A DNA stretch of 64,000 bases. Source: Paraphoma chrysanthemicola. Taxonomy: Eukaryota > Ascomycota > Dothideomycetes > Pleosporales > Phaeosphaeriaceae. Shown piece after piece: positions 46,446 through 59,496 of the stretch; the first letter of the stretch is position 1; every line of letters starts with the position of its first letter. The stretch is from assembly GCA_020744225.1 (NCBI GenBank), contig JAGMWG010000004.1, forward strand, positions 1,674,001 to 1,738,000, written 5' to 3'. A program made the position numbers and the translations under genes. The notes beneath the pieces were generated by a model, which did no database searches, had not been told where the DNA came from, and saw nothing but the letters and a program-made list of their open reading frames with translations.

Positions 46446-47246
46446 TTACAGCATTAGCGCTGCTGCGGCGGCGAGTACAGCACCCGCACCGCCGGCGACC
46501 TTCGCAGCCGCGCCGGTGAACTGCGGTGGCTTGGAAGGCGAAGCGGAGGTGGGAGCGACTGGGTAGCCACCAGTGGGCTTGACGGTGGTGTTGTAAGGGC
46601 CGGTAGCCGATGGGTGAGGAAGGCTGGGGCCGCCTGAGGGAACAGGATATCCGCCCTCGACCTTGAAGTTGGCGCAACCAATACGGGTCTTGTTCGACAA
46701 GTGGAGGACGAACGACAGGTCGCCGAAGTAGGCGGGTGTACCTGGGACGGTGGACGAGTAGGGGTCAATGTACCTTTAGGATAGTTAGCGCAATCGTTCA
46801 TTGGAAAGGGTTGAGTATACGCACTCTTGCGACCACTCCTGAGCAGTAATGTTGCCAAACTTGCCAGAGTTGTCACCGGTCTGGCACGTCTCTGGCTTGC
46901 TGGCGTCGCAGATGGGGACCTCGCCGCGCTTGTACGGGTCAAGATGGGCACCGGTAGCAGTGCAGTTGCCGTTCTCTGGGACTGCCTTCTCGTGGAGGTG
47001 GTACATGAAGGGGCCACCGGTGGCTGGAAGGCCGGAGAAGGAGACGCTGAACTTGACACCAACACCGTCGGGAGCAGTGACGGCATGGATCGAGCCGCGG
47101 AGAGGGCTGCCCTCCTTGATTGGGAGAGTCGCGACGTAGCTAGCACCGGCTGGGTTGCCAGTAACCTTGGGCGCAGGCACAACAGTCGAGGACTGGGCAC
47201 TGACGGCCGACGCCGCGGCGAGAATGGTTACGATTGAGGTACGCAT
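46446..47246 (-). CDS. secreted GPI-anchored Cu-only superoxide dismutase
   Basis: Exons 47246-46825 and 46773-46446, with a 51-base intron, give 249 aa. A signal peptide is clear (MRTSIVTILAAASAVSAQ). The SOD domain has FMYHLHEKAVPENGNCTATG with copper-binding histidines, GAHLDPY, and FVLHLSNKTRIGCANF, where the last copper histidine and the disulfide cysteine lie. The zinc loop is not recognisable, as in fungal SOD4/5-type Cu-only enzymes. A Pro/Ser/Thr-rich tail with an N-glycosylation site (YNTTVK) and a hydrophobic C-terminus (GGAGAVLAAAAALML) indicate GPI attachment. Likely role: removing superoxide at the cell surface. An upstream in-frame extension is 5' leader. Confidence 0.9.
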
Positions 47247-48966
47247 CTTGGTAGTGATTGTCGAGTAATTCTGAAGAATGAGTCGAAGGTTTCTGAGAGT
47301 GCTGTTAGGCAAATGCAGATGCAAGAGGTTGAGGCAGGAAGTCGGTGAAGAGCGAGGGTGAAGGGAATTGAGCGAATGTGGGTTCTTATACAGAGGCGAC
47401 GAGCTTAAGAATTGATCTTGTAGGTAATTGAAGCCGTGGAAACGCACAATCACGAGTCTTGCGTGACTTCCGCAAACAGATGGGACCGACGTGACACGGA
47501 AGTCGCAAGCCGTGAAATGCAGCAGGAGCGAGTTGACTTACCAGGAGAAACAAACAGGAATGCAGAGCCACAAGCACAATTGACGATGAAGACAGACAGA
47601 AGTGAGATCCCCTGGACTTTTATCCGCAAGCGGGCGGCTACACCCACATATATACACCGAGGCGCAGCCGCGTGCATGGGGAGGTTGGCATTGGCGTGCG
47701 TGACACGAGCATCCATCACTTTGGACGCACCGCGCCAGCAGCCACAGAGCGCCTCAGATTCAGCTCCATCACAGCCAAGTGCGCCCCGGCTAAGCCCTAT
47801 TATGGCATGACATTCACCCAAAGGCCGGCATGCGATTGGCCACAGGCCGACAATGCCATGGTCGCGAGGGGATTGATGAAGGCCAGATTGAAAGCAAGGG
47901 TGAAACCATGTCGTTTGTTTGCGGTGTCTTAGGCTAAGCTTTCACGCACGGGGCGCTTGCACGCTCCTTCTGAAAGGCCGTTTTGAAACGCCGAGGAATT
48001 GTGATGATCCCCCGCCAATCGATGTCACTGCGGCCCCAGGAACGCGGCCTGGGCGGCGGCCTGCTACGAGACCACGAGCGAATGGCGCTGCGTGGGGTCT
48101 GTCGCTGTGTGACCACGATGAGTCGAAGAGGCTGGTGGGCTTCCGACATCCACGCACAATACAGCGATGCTGCATTTTCGTTGCGTCGTACTTCACGGAG
48201 GCGAGCTTGCAGCCCTGTGGCTTCCAGGAGTCAAAGTTGCCAACATACCAAGCTTCGACTAATGCAGGTGCTAAAGTTGCGATGCGATCCAATAATACCC
48301 CAAACGAGCGGCTGCTGGCCTGAAGCGGTCTGTCGTTCTGGATACAGCGCCTTCCTCAGCCCAACGTTTCCAGTCACCCAGACGTCGTGGTTTCATGGGG
48401 CTTCGCAAATAGTTCAAACACGTTCTTCGGTCTCCGGCTGTCGCACGTTCGAACTACGGTTCCTGAGGCGCGGCTCTCCAGCTGCCGAACAATTCAACTG
48501 TGAAGAACGCAAAGAAATTAGAGGATCAAGAACGGCAGAGATGTGCTTGGGAAGAAAAGGGTATATTGCTGATGACGTGAAAGCAATGACTGGCAAGGAT
48601 GTGCGCATTTACTCGATGCAGAGCAATATAGCGACACCGGGATCAAGTGCTCTTATTGCCGAAGCGCTGCGGCACACTTTGACTGAGGACATAGGTTACG
48701 TGCCACAGAAACTGGGGCCAAAGATTCAAAGTGGAGGTGGAGATGATAGAGGCGCAGAGTAGATTGTTTTCGAGGGCGCCTTGCCGCCGTGTGCGATATC
48801 CATCCCACACAGCTGAGCCTCGCGTGTGCGGCACCAATAGACTTGGCCAACGAAGGGAGCCAAGCTCAAGACCCAGTCCTGGGAATTGAGATCTTCGCCG
48901 CCAACGATATCCGAGAAAATCTATGCTGACATGCTGTGCATCCTAATTTGAGATTCTGGCGAAACT
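47247..48966. other. long intergenic region with no supported gene
   Basis: A 1.7 kb gap. One plus-strand frame of 259 codons (47983-48762) is open but its protein (Arg/Ser-rich, no motif) and an overlapping minus-strand frame of 116 codons both look fortuitous. The segment next to 47246 should be the SOD promoter. Confidence 0.5.
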
Positions 48967-50730
48967 TCAACGTGCCTCATGCCGCACTTTGTAACTCACT
49001 CGAGCTCGACACCACCCAACGATCTGAGCTGCGCCTGCGTCCACCAGATCTTGACCAACGGCTCGGACATCTTTGTACGCATCAGGCGCCTCTTCCCATA
49101 CCAGATCTTTCTCGTCACATATGACCCAAGTGCCATCGTAATCCCCGGCCCTTGGTTCCAAGAGATTTTGGCCCTTGTATTTGGACGACAGTGCAGACAA
49201 GGCCTTTGCACGCGACATTGCCCGGCCGGCTCCATGAGCAAGCGAGAGACCGTTCCTCAGGCCCCAAGATGTCGATGCAGAGAAAGTGGGTTTGAGGATA
49301 AGTGTTGGTGTGCCGCGTGAGCCGGGTAATGGTAGGAGATTGAGTGGCACTTGCGTATCTGGGTCGTACGTTGGTGCGGCGCCTTTTCGATGGATCCAAG
49401 CGTATTTCTGTTGGGCTGCGTCACCACCGAGAGACATTTCCTTGACGGCTGCGGTCAATTCTGAGGTCGACGTTGTCTGTCCAGCGCTAAATGAAGGCGG
49501 CGCAGGCGGCCACTTGACACGCTCCACGTTATTGTGCCAGATGTCCACCACTTTCCTCTCTTGTAGCACCTTCCGAGTCTCAGCAATGGCCGCAACATCG
49601 ATTTCTTCATTCCCGCCGTAGAACCCATCGCCTAGCTCCCACGCCTCATTACCCGGTTCCAGACAGGATAGAAAGCGCAGTGCTATGAGGTCTCGGTTGG
49701 CTTTTGCCCACTGGCAGGCTTTGTCGTGCTCCTTTATGTACTCGATTGCTTCTAGGCTGTCCTCCTCAAAGCTCGTCTGCGAATCAGTGGTATGCTTCTT
49801 CAGTACATGGCCCCCATACCCTCGTGAGCCGGAGTGAACCAAAAGAATGACATCGTCGGGATGGAGACCTTGCCCGTCTTGGTCGTTTGAGAATGCTTCT
49901 TCCACGACTTGTAGTTCGGCGAAGTGGTTACCCGCGCCAATGGTGCCCAAGGACTTGTCCCATTCCTCACCTGCGGAGCAGCTAACGTCCTTCTCTTGCA
50001 GCCATGCTTCGCGATGGGCTTGTGTTCGCCATGGCCCTTCCAGACCACGTAGCTTCTCTGCTACCTTCTTGCCCTTGTCGCCGTCCACTTGATTTCGCGA
50101 GAGCTTGGTTTTGTACCATGCCATTCCGCAGCCTATGTCTCCGCCAATCAAAGGAGGGTGGATCCATCCTTTCGAAGCGAAGACTGCGCCGATGGGAAAT
50201 TTCGTTCCTGGGTGCAAATCTGGCTGACCAACGGCATGTATGATGCCAGGAAGAGTGTGTGCGGTTTTTGAAAGCTGCGTTACAGAATAAGACTCGACTG
50301 AAGCACTCGCCGCGAGAAGCTCGACAGGACAGTCGTGGTTGGCATGCGCTTTTGTAGAAGTCAGTTATCAGTTATTGTGACCGACCTTGGCAGGGGAGTA
50401 TCCTGCGCAAATGTGCTCAAAATTGAACTTACCATGCACAAAGGACTCGCGCTTGATACCGACGTATTCTTCACCAGCAGAAACAAGGAGGACGATATCA
50501 TCTTTAACATTACGCTTCCAGTCATCTTCGCTGATGAGCTCTTGTCCATTTCGTCCGACAAATACCCTCAATGGCTTCTTCAGACGAAGTTTGGACTGCG
50601 CAGTATTGAAAATAAGCGCGCGAATGGAGGAAGCAGCGGCGGGATCAGCCGACGCAGACTCTGGTACGAGAAGTGGAGCCTTCTGGGATTGCTTCGTGTT
50701 GAGCGCGATAGTGACGCGCGTAGCAGGCAT
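48967..50730 (-). CDS. RtcB-family RNA ligase homologue
   Basis: Exons 50730-50433 and 50348-48967, with an 84-base intron, give 559 aa. The first about 95 residues are an extra N-terminal part (MPATRVTIALNTKQ, then LRLKKPLRVFVGRNG). The RtcB fold follows with its marks in order: HAVGQPDLHPGTKFPIGAVF, GGDIGCGMAW (metal-binding Asp and Cys), GTIGAGNHFAELQ, VHSGSRGYGGHVL, LPGSRGTPTLI, and AHGAGRAMSRAKAL with the histidine that becomes guanylylated. The end reads DAYKDVRAVGQDLVDAG. RtcB joins 2',3'-cyclic phosphate and 5'-OH RNA ends. Fungal tRNA splicing uses the Trl1 ligase instead, so the job of this protein is open: RNA repair or another substrate. All visible active-site residues are kept. 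Confidence 0.92.
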
Positions 50731-51986
50731 CGTTCAAAGGTCGTTGAAATGTTGTCCGAATTAGGAAATGCCGAGGTGTTGAGATCTTGTGCGGAAGAGT
50801 TGTGGACAAGACGAGGATGAAGGTGCACTGCGGGTTAAAAAGTGTGCTTGTAGCGTTTGCTCTTTGTCCGGCGCTGCTTTATGAAGGTCAAGGATCGGCC
50901 TGATAGGCGCCAGCACGTTGTTTGTGAGGCGGTGCATTGCTGACATCGTCTCTCACTTCGACTCATCAACGCTAGTGGGGAGCTTCACCACCCACAATGT
51001 CCACCTTCCTTCTCGATTCACGAGATTGACTTTCTCTGACGTGTTCTGTGCCCAGTGATGGCTGCACTGGCAATGAGAGCTGCATTGAGTCGCCCTCTGA
51101 TCATTCTCAACATACCACTTTCGCGGTCCTCCTCCGGCTTGATGGGTTTTCGTTCAGTAAAGAATAAGGTTGCAAGTTTTCATATTTGAAAGATGGCATT
51201 GACAAAGGCGTGGTAGACCTCGAGCGCTTCACCGCAACTAAGCGATACACCAGCTCACTTTTGTATATACCAGTGCTGAAAGTGTTCACCAGAATTATAT
51301 CGTCTCTAGTTCGGGGGTGAAAAGATTAGGGGCTCAGAAGGGCTTTTGTGGAATAACGTTAGCTGTCCTACGACATAATGTAGCGAAGAGACACTACCAG
51401 AGCAACCTCATGGGCACCTCACTACTATGTCTTTGTCAATTCAGCGGGCACGGCGAGGAGTACACTGGTCTTATCCTCGGACTGACAGATGTCTTGATAT
51501 GCAGCGGTCAAGGTTCCTCCGTTTCACTGCATCGATCAGTGCCGAAACTGGGACAATACGAGACCTGCCGTTCCAAAACAAGACGATGTAGTACACTGCC
51601 AGCAATCTCGTATCACCGCCATCATGTCCGTCAACAAGAACCTTACGCATAGAATACTCAACAAGCCAAGAGCTCGATGTAGCCAAGTGATGGTACGCAG
51701 CGAGCCTTCGTTTGGTGGCATCATGTGATTTGCAACCCCGGCGACCTTTCGATCAGTGAAAGTGTGGAGTAGATCTGAAGTGCGATCATGCGTTCCATCC
51801 GTAGATGCAAGCTGTGGAACGACAAGTCAGAGTCGACCTGCAGCTGCTTGTTTTGTCTGCCCTTACGTCGTACAAATGAGGGGTGGAAGCTGCGGCAACC
51901 CAGGAAGAAGGAGTTGCACTTCAATCCCGACATGGGATGAAGAATGCTACTTTCCACTCTCACCCTTGTCTCAGTACCAACAAGCT
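50731..51986. other. divergent intergenic region
   Basis: A 1.26 kb spacer between the RtcB start (minus) and the dehydrogenase start (plus). Only short frames without motifs. Confidence 0.5.
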
Positions 51987-53128
51987 ATGACGTCGATTGA
52001 AGGCCACCTGTTCGCAATCACAGGAGCAGCCTCTGGCATTGGCCGTGCGACCACAGAGCTCCTCGCACAGGGCGGGGCGCTCCTCTCCCTGGCCGACAAG
52101 AATGGCGACGCTGTACAACAGCTCGAACAGACTCTGATGGACGGCGGCGTCCTCGCATTCGCGAAGCAAGTCGACGTATGCGTCCGGGAGGAAGTGGAAG
52201 CATGGATTGCAGAAACAGTCCAGCACTTCGGACGGCCACTTGACGGTGAGTAAGCTTCGAACGCGAGTGCGAAAGGATAAAAGAAAGATATGGACGCAAT
52301 CGGCAGTAAAGTCTGACATGTTGAGAAGTAAGTAAGAAAGTAACAAGTACCCAGGCGCCGTCAACCTCGCCGGTATATCGGGCCGGCTTGGTTCTGTGAG
52401 GGATCATGACCCTGCGGACTACGAAGCAGTCTTCGCCGTAAACGTTCGAGGCACGTTCAACTGCATGTCAGCGGAGTTGCGGAACATGCGTCTTGCGAAT
52501 GGCGCCGTGGGAGGTGGCTCGATCGTGAACGCGTCCTCGATGGTAGGATTGGTGGGAAAGCCCAACACAAGCGTCTATTGCGCAAGCAAGCACGCTGTTA
52601 TCGGTATCACAAAGGCTGCGGCAAGAGAAGAGGCGGATTCTGGTATCAGAATCAATGCTATCGCACCGTAAGTACTTTTTCTCGCGTCAGTCCGGTGGTT
52701 TGTTTTTGAGCTCAGGGAACGTTGGTGGAGCTTCGGAAGGATCTCCGTGAACTTTCCACCGCACCGTTTCCCAACCGGCCTGGCGTGCCTGGTAACCTCG
52801 TGGATTCTCATGTCAGCACTTCCTTTTCCTCGTTCTACGGTTGTTTGCTTCTGCCTGTCTTTGTCGCGGATTACCATGGCCAGCCAATAAGCAAAGCGCT
52901 GTATCTTTCGTCCTGAAGCAGGGCTAATGCGCATGCAGTGGCTTCGTGGACACACCCCTAATGCACGCGCTCGATGACAAAATCGGCTTTGAACTGCCGA
53001 ACAGTTCGGTTCTCGGGCGTCGAGCACGACCAGAAGAAGTCGCCAAACTCATTCGATTCCTACTTTCCAGCGATAGCAGTTACACCACGGGTTCGGTGTA
53101 TCAGATTGACGGCGGGGAGATCTGCTGA
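51987..53128 (+). CDS. short-chain dehydrogenase/reductase
   Basis: Exons 51987-52245, 52355-52667 and 52939-53128 give 253 aa, a normal SDR length. The cofactor motif TGAASGIG (TGxxxGxG) is at residue 12. The sequence NLAGISG is the NAG-type motif after the first splice. The catalytic triad is visible: Ser in IVNASSMVGLVG, then YCASKHAV (YxxxK). The C-terminus PGFVDTPLMHAL, with SSYTTGSVYQIDGGEIC, is the classical SDR ending. Aspartate in LLSLADKNGD suggests NAD rather than NADP. Introns of 109 and 271 bases are long for this window, and the second one could hold alternative splice sites. The substrate is unknown. Confidence 0.9.
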
Positions 53129-54167
53129 TCAGCTACACGACTCGACTGTGCAGCCCTTGGGAGGATGCTACCATTGCGTAGGAAGTTGGAGCGAGAAGGT
53201 GATGCTGCGAAAGCAAGGAAAGTTTAGAGATCAGCCAGGGTTACTTACTCGTGCAGACGATCACTACAGGGTTATGGGTGCGAGGCGAGGAGGGTGAAGG
53301 GACCAGGGTCGGAGCAGGCAAGAACGGGTAGTTGACGTGCAGATCTTAAAGGAATATCGCGCGCGAAGGAAGAAGTGGATTCGCGAAAGTCCTGCTAGTT
53401 TGACGACATTCCTTGCTTCCATTGTTGTGCACGATGACCAAGAAGGAGTACCGGTATTAGTGTCCAAGGGATATGTAAGTGCCACTCGAACAAGCAACTA
53501 TTCTCCCTAGTTCTTAGCAAACTTCAACATGCACGGGACAACGAGCCCATGCACTCGCTAAGTCCCGCTGCTGTTTCAGGCGGCGGGGATTGACCGTCCG
53601 GCAAAGGCTGTTAAGCGGGGCAACGGCATGAATCCATCATCACTGCAAAAGGGAGTGATCTTCTAGGTCGAGCCTTTGGGATCAGCACTTGCGCAAGGCG
53701 CGGGTGCGGGAGGCTGACGGTCATTGCATATCACATTCGTGGAAGAACCTCTTGGGTATCATTGCTTTCTGAGCGAAAAAGGAATGTACAGATTCAGCGA
53801 TGCCGATCTTATCCCATCCAGTGCTTCGATAAAATGTGCCGAGTATTCACCCCAGCAGCCGACATTTACCTCATAATGTCTTTCCGTAGAACCTTCTCTC
53901 CACTAGGGTTTGTCGGCAGCGCCTGGATCACCACCCTCTCGAGCTCCGCGTCGTGGGTTGAGCCCTTACTTCCCAGGCGATCCTGGTACTCCCAGCCATC
54001 ATTATCCGCGATGCGACTTGCCGCAACATCGTGTGGGTGATTAGTACGGCGACCCCGGACCTGGTCTGCAAGTGCCTGACTAGCCGTGAAAAACCAGGGT
54101 ACTTTGCCGTGTGGCTTGACTTGACTCGTGCATTAGCGTTATTGTGCCGCAAGCGCGAGGCGCAAGG
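53129..54167. other. convergent 3' spacer
   Basis: A 1 kb region between the 3' ends of the dehydrogenase (plus) and the purine permease (minus). No supported gene. Confidence 0.5.
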
Positions 54168-56089
54168 TCAAGACCTACTAGTCCAATATTCGCGATGGTC
54201 TTCGTCGTCAGGCACAATGCGCCCGCCGGAAACCAGTTTCGTTATGTAGATCATGCCATTCAGGGCCGTGTAAACCATAAGGCCGGCGATGAGGCCATAT
54301 GCTACGCTGTAGCCGAAGGGAATGAACATTACCGTGACGAAGGCGGGGATGGCATCGCCAATATACGACCAGTTAATATTTGTGATTTGTCGCATCATCA
54401 GGCATCCGACCTGGTGTGGTTCAGTAGTTGTCTTTGTGGCAGAGGCCGTTGAACTTACGAGGATCAGGGTGCACCCTGTGGCCCATGGCGGGATTGACGC
54501 GAACAGGGGTGCGAAGAACATGGAAATGAGGAAGCAGACGCCGCAGGTCATAGCGGTCAAGCCCGTCTTGCCGCCCTCTGCAATGCCAGCCCCAGACTCA
54601 ATGACTGTTGTGCCGTGGTCAGTGCACATGTGACAGAGGTTTTGGTTAGATTGTGAACTTACATGCTGTGACAGGTGAGGTGCCAAGTAGAGCGCCGATT
54701 GAGATACAGAAGGCATCAGTACAGTAGGCAAGTGTCGAGCGGGGGAAATCTCCAGAATCCGGGTCCACGACGCCAGAGAATCGGGCCATACTGTAAAGCG
54801 TGGCCGTGCAGTCAATGATGTCCACGTAAAGGAAAGTGAAGAGAGCCATCGCAAAGTTTCCTGGGTCTTGTGTGATATTCCAGTCGAGCACGTTCAGCTG
54901 CTTGATAGGCTGGAATTCAACTACTTTCTTGAAGAAGTTGAAATTGCTGTCGCCCATGTCGGTATGGGGAAAATAGGTGACAGAAGTCCCACGTCTTCTT
55001 TGGGTCAGTCTGGTGCATCAAAATAAGTTTGTTGATTGACTTACGGCCATGAGATGATTGAGACAAGCAATATGCCAACTATCATGGCGCTCTTGACCTT
55101 GTAGGACATGAGATATGCAGTGACAATGCCGCCCGCCATAATGCCCAGCCACATCGTAGGAGAAGTCATCTTATGGCTTGTGCATACACCATCCTTGATG
55201 TAATCTGCTGGACAGCCAGCAATCTGAAGCGGAGTGGCTTTGCCGCCACTGACCGCACCAATGCCTTCGGAACTGCCGAGACCAATTAAGGCAAGGAAGA
55301 GTCCAATACCGCATGCGGCAGCAATCTTGAGAGATACTGGAATGACTTTGACGAGCCTAGTAATAGCAAAAGGTCAGTTCTGCACAAAGAATGATTCGAT
55401 TGTCGAGACCTGCTTACCATTGTCTCATACCGATCAACGACAAGAAGACGAACACGAAGCCTTCAATGAAGACCGCAGTGAGCGCCAAGTTATAAGATAT
55501 GACGCCATCTCCATGGAAGCCAACGATTTGATATGCGAAGTATGCGTTCAATCCCATGCCTGGCGCCAGAGCTACAGGCATGTTGGTGAGAAATCCGAAG
55601 AGGAACGATGAGAAGCCGGCGATGGCAGCTGTTGCTGTAACCAGTGACCGGTTGAGCTCTGATCTTGAATTAGCAAATAGCTGATAGGGGTGAAGGAGGA
55701 TTGTACCTTGTTTGCAAATTTCGTACTCTGCATTTCGGAGACAGAACGGATCCGATCCAGTATTATCTTTACATACACAGTCACCACCACTGTCTGAAAG
55801 AATGGAAGCCTTGTGAGGTCAGCAGAGGGTTAATCCGGGATTTGATGAGCCTTACATTGACAGCAATGATATAGGACATTGTAAAGAATGTGGTCAAACC
55901 AGCGCGAAGCTCGGTTGTGAACTTCGTGTACCTGATTTCTTGGTCCTTTCGAATCCATTAGCAGATGTTACTGTAACACGTCTGATGTCAACTCACATGG
56001 CCGCAACCCTCAAGGCGGAAGATTCGCCCAAAGGTAGACGCGCCCACATAGCTGTTCAGTCGGTCTACGCAGTGCCGAATTCTATCCAT
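54168..56089 (-). CDS. AzgA-type purine permease (adenine/guanine/hypoxanthine)
   Basis: Eight exons (56089-55997, 55945-55856, 55809-55707, 55658-55418, 55356-55045, 54997-54663, 54604-54459, 54410-54168) close in phase to 520 aa. Sequence marks: YTKFTTELRAGLTTFFTM with SYIIAVN, a cysteine-rich loop SDSGGDCVCKDNTGS, NMPVALAPGMGLNAYFAYQ, YVDIIDCTATLYSMA and SPVTAFIESGAGIAEGGKTG, which is the NCS2/AzgA signature. The end has IPFGYSVAYGLIAG. Aspergillus AzgA imports adenine, guanine and hypoxanthine with protons. Seven introns of 46-61 bases make it the most interrupted gene here. The last intron (48 bases) has no stop and keeps frame if retained. It lies about 23 kb from the PuuE-like gene. 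Confidence 0.93.
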
Positions 56090-57516
56090 TGTGGAATGTC
56101 AGGAAAGAGACACTTCAGTCAACAGCGGATGGATCCTAAGAACTAGAGAGAAGTAAAGACGATATGACTGAAGTCGGTCCAGCTTCGCTGCTATAAGGAA
56201 CTTCCGGAATTGAGCCTTCCGATGGGAACAAACATGCCCAGATGTAAGACGCCGACTAGCAGCTAGCGACCACGGCGCAATTCAATGGAGACTGACGCAA
56301 GATGTCAGGACATGGATGAGGGGAAGAAGTTGAGAAGAAGGAACGACGCGCAAAACTAAAGTTTCAACGTTTGACCAAAAAGTCAAAGATGCACGGCCGA
56401 AGAACAAGCTACAGGCGATCGGATACAACCATCGGTTGATGAGCTGTCAACTCCGAACGGCAGCATGGGTGCTTGTGACGGCGATGCAACTGAACTGCAG
56501 CCAATGTCCAATTATGGAAAGGCGCGGTTGTGCAGCTGAAGTTCTGACTCTCGTACTCGAGACGGGAGGTCTAGGTCGTGCCATGGTGGCGCCCGGAAGC
56601 GAGTCAGGGACATGCAAACCCTTGTAACGCTGGTCAGGAACAGGCGAGGTGCAGATCATGACTGGAGGGAGGCCCGCTTGTGCGGACTGCGAAACAACGG
56701 ATGCTGGTACGTTCTAACTATCCTTGACCATACGTAAGTCTTGCGTGCAGCCTTCACTTGCGCCCTTTCCGCCAGCTTCTGCAGGCCTGCTGCAGCAACG
56801 TCAAGCTGGCGTGATCGGTACTTACTATTGCAGATGATGAACCTAGTTTTCCTTCCGATGCCGTTCTCGCGCGTTCGCGGGTTAATTGACCGTCTCAGAC
56901 GGGTGGCTCTTTGCAGCACCTGACCGCTGCATGTCCTATCAAACCCAACTTATCATTGTCCGTACTAGCCAGCCACAGCGACCCTTGATACCCTGGCGCC
57001 ATGACGAGGCCAGCCGTCCTCGACGCTTGTGCCGTAGTACAGTTCGGGCGTTTACGTTCCGGCCTAACTGCTGTCGATTTGGGTTCAGTTGCACGCGTAG
57101 CCCACGTGTGAACTAACGATTCCGAGCAACTTGATGTGGTACTTGGAAGTATTCACGGGCCGCACACAGGTCCTGTCACAAGTACAACAGCCTGCTGCAG
57201 TAGTGTGGACGGTCCGCGATCTTGGTATTCGGCGTCTTGGTTACTTTTGATAAGCCAATAAGCCACGGCCGGGATTGTGCGACGCTTTTCTTGCCCAAAT
57301 CCTCCAGTAGCAGCAACCGTTGTGCAGGCCGCTGTAGCGGTGCTACGCCATCCCCCCGGATCCCTGACAGCTGTCTAGCTACCTCGCGCAGACATTGATG
57401 AACGATCTTCGAGTCTCAGGGTACTTCTCCACCCTCTCGCTCGTTCTGCGCCGGGATCATTATCGATACTTCAGTACAAGGTCCCGACCCCACTCGATCT
57501 ACAACAGTCAACGACC
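56090..57516. other. divergent intergenic region
   Basis: A 1.4 kb spacer between the purine permease start (minus) and the methyltransferase-like gene (plus). No supported coding sequence. It presumably holds both promoters. Confidence 0.5.
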
Positions 57517-59496
57517 ATGTTTACCGCCGACTTGTCTTGGGCCGATCCAGGTACAGAGAAAGTGGGTGAGCGGCGAGAGCGAAAGGCGCGAGAGCGGTCG
57601 AGCACTACCAACTCCATCAAAACCTCAACAAGTTCCAGAAGTTCCATCTCAGGCGATCGAGAGTTATGGTGGACCTCTGGACTCAAGAAAGCGAAGGACT
57701 TGAAGCCCAGTATTCTGAGGCCAATGTCGCAGCGGACCACCAACTCACAAACGACAACCCGTTCCAACTCGAAGAAGTCGGCTTCGAAGCCAACACATAG
57801 CTTGAAAGATCCTGCGTTGCAACCACCTTGGACGTATGCGACCACACTTTCTCCTACTTTACCGTCCGGTGGCCAGTTCGATTTGCCACTCAATGAAGTA
57901 CCAGAGCTAGAAGGCGACACATCATCTGGCCGCACTGCTTCGACCGATGCCCGCTTCTCACGTGAGTAGTTTGATTTTCAAGACGTATTCGATGAGCTGA
58001 GCAAGTATTAGTAGATCGACGCTGGGAAGTGAAGACACCAGTCAAGACTGAGCTCTATGAAGAGCCGCACTTGCAGCAACGCAGAGGTTCAGACTCTTCT
58101 CTGGCAGGTGGAAGGCGTGCAAGTGCAGTATCGACTGATCGCGAAGACTTGCCATCAATCGCGACTCAGCACTTCCCCGTCAAGGAGAAACGGTAACATA
58201 ACTCCACCTCGTTCCTTACCACGGCTGACAATGTAAAGGCGACCATGTCCAGTCATTGTCGAAAGTACACTTAACTTCGAAGCTCTGAGGCTGCACGATA
58301 CGAACCAAGGGGCTGGGCACCTTAAGAAAGCTGAGTATCGTGCTTATCATGCCGTCGAGCCAGACACGAGAATGGAACATCTTCCGTTATCGCAGTGGGA
58401 ATGTCTCACACCTCGAGGAATACCACAAGGTGTACAGCTTGCCCCTAAATCATCAATCAAAAAGGTGGCCGCTGCTCATAGCAGTACACTTGAGCTCACC
58501 CGCTTCCAACGCTTCATTCGCAGGATGGAGAGCGCAGGTCCGAAGACAATTCTTGACCGGCTCCAAGAGGAATGGCACGATAATGCCGGCGACGATGTCG
58601 ATGAAGAGGTATGCTGCGAAAGACTGCGTCTGAAACACGGGCTAACGTTGGCGTAGCTGGCGCTCGAAAAGCAACTCTGGCTTCTGACAGGCTTCCAGAT
58701 GCAGAACTTTGGCAAAGTACGGCAAGCCCCAAAACCAATGTGTAAAACGGGCAAGATCCTGGAATTATACGGCAATCTGTGTAAGTCGGCGCTGTCCTTC
58801 TGAGCCACCATGTTGTGCTTGTCTAACGTTGCGTCAGCGGAGGTGTTCCAAGTGTCCGCCATGCACCCGCACCAAACGGTACACTTCTTGACGACCAAGC
58901 CACAGCGCCCCATCACGCTTCCGGCAAATGTGTCTTACTTGACCATTCGGGAGTACGGAGCCGTGCCATTACCGTATCCGGATAATTACTTTTCCCATAT
59001 CAGAGCATCGACATTACCATCTCTAGTTCCATCCTCCAAGCTGCCCGAGCTTTTCCGCGAATGCTTTAAACTACTCGCACCTGGAGGTCTGCTGGAGATC
59101 AGGATCATTGACGCAGCGCCTGTGAGGAAGACGACCGGCCCACTGCTGCGCGCCTGGATTGAAGACCGGTTGACTATCAACCTAGAGAGGCTCTTCCGTT
59201 GTTCCAAGCCTTGCTTGCTCATGCCCAGTTGGCTCACCGACGCCGGATTCGATCTAACCAAACCAGAAGGCGACCCAAATGTAATACTACCATGTGCAAA
59301 TGGAGACTCATCGGATATTGACTTGGAGCTTTCGACTACCATCGGAAGAGCGTTGTGGAAAGATATATGGGGCACATTCGTAGACGACGTTCCAGGCGAA
59401 TCCAAGTGGTGGTGGGAAGACCCAGAGATTGTCGAGGAATGCATTCAAAAGCAGACCACACTTGAGTGCCGCGCCATCTTTGCTCACAAAATGTGA
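57517..59496 (+). CDS. SAM-dependent methyltransferase-like protein
   Basis: Exons 57517-57961, 58012-58192, 58239-58608, 58657-58780 and 58838-59496 close in phase to 592 aa. The first 200 residues are Ser/Thr/Arg-rich and probably disordered. The middle holds TRFQRFIRRMESAGPKTILD and LALEKQLWLLTGFQMQ. The C-terminal 220 residues resemble the second half of a class I methyltransferase: LPYPDNYFSHIRASTLPSLV, then FRECFKLLAPGGLLEIRIID, the usual strand before and after motif III. A clear glycine-rich SAM loop is missing; LELYGNLSEVFQVSAM may be a divergent form. It may therefore be inactive. This layout is common in uncharacterised fungal proteins. The acceptor at 58011 or 58014 both keep frame. 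Confidence 0.75.

Noticed and set aside
47983..48762. 259-codon open frame on the plus strand
   Set aside because: Arg/Ser/Cys-rich translation without any domain; an overlapping minus-strand frame of 116 codons is no worse. Long but likely chance in GC-rich sequence.
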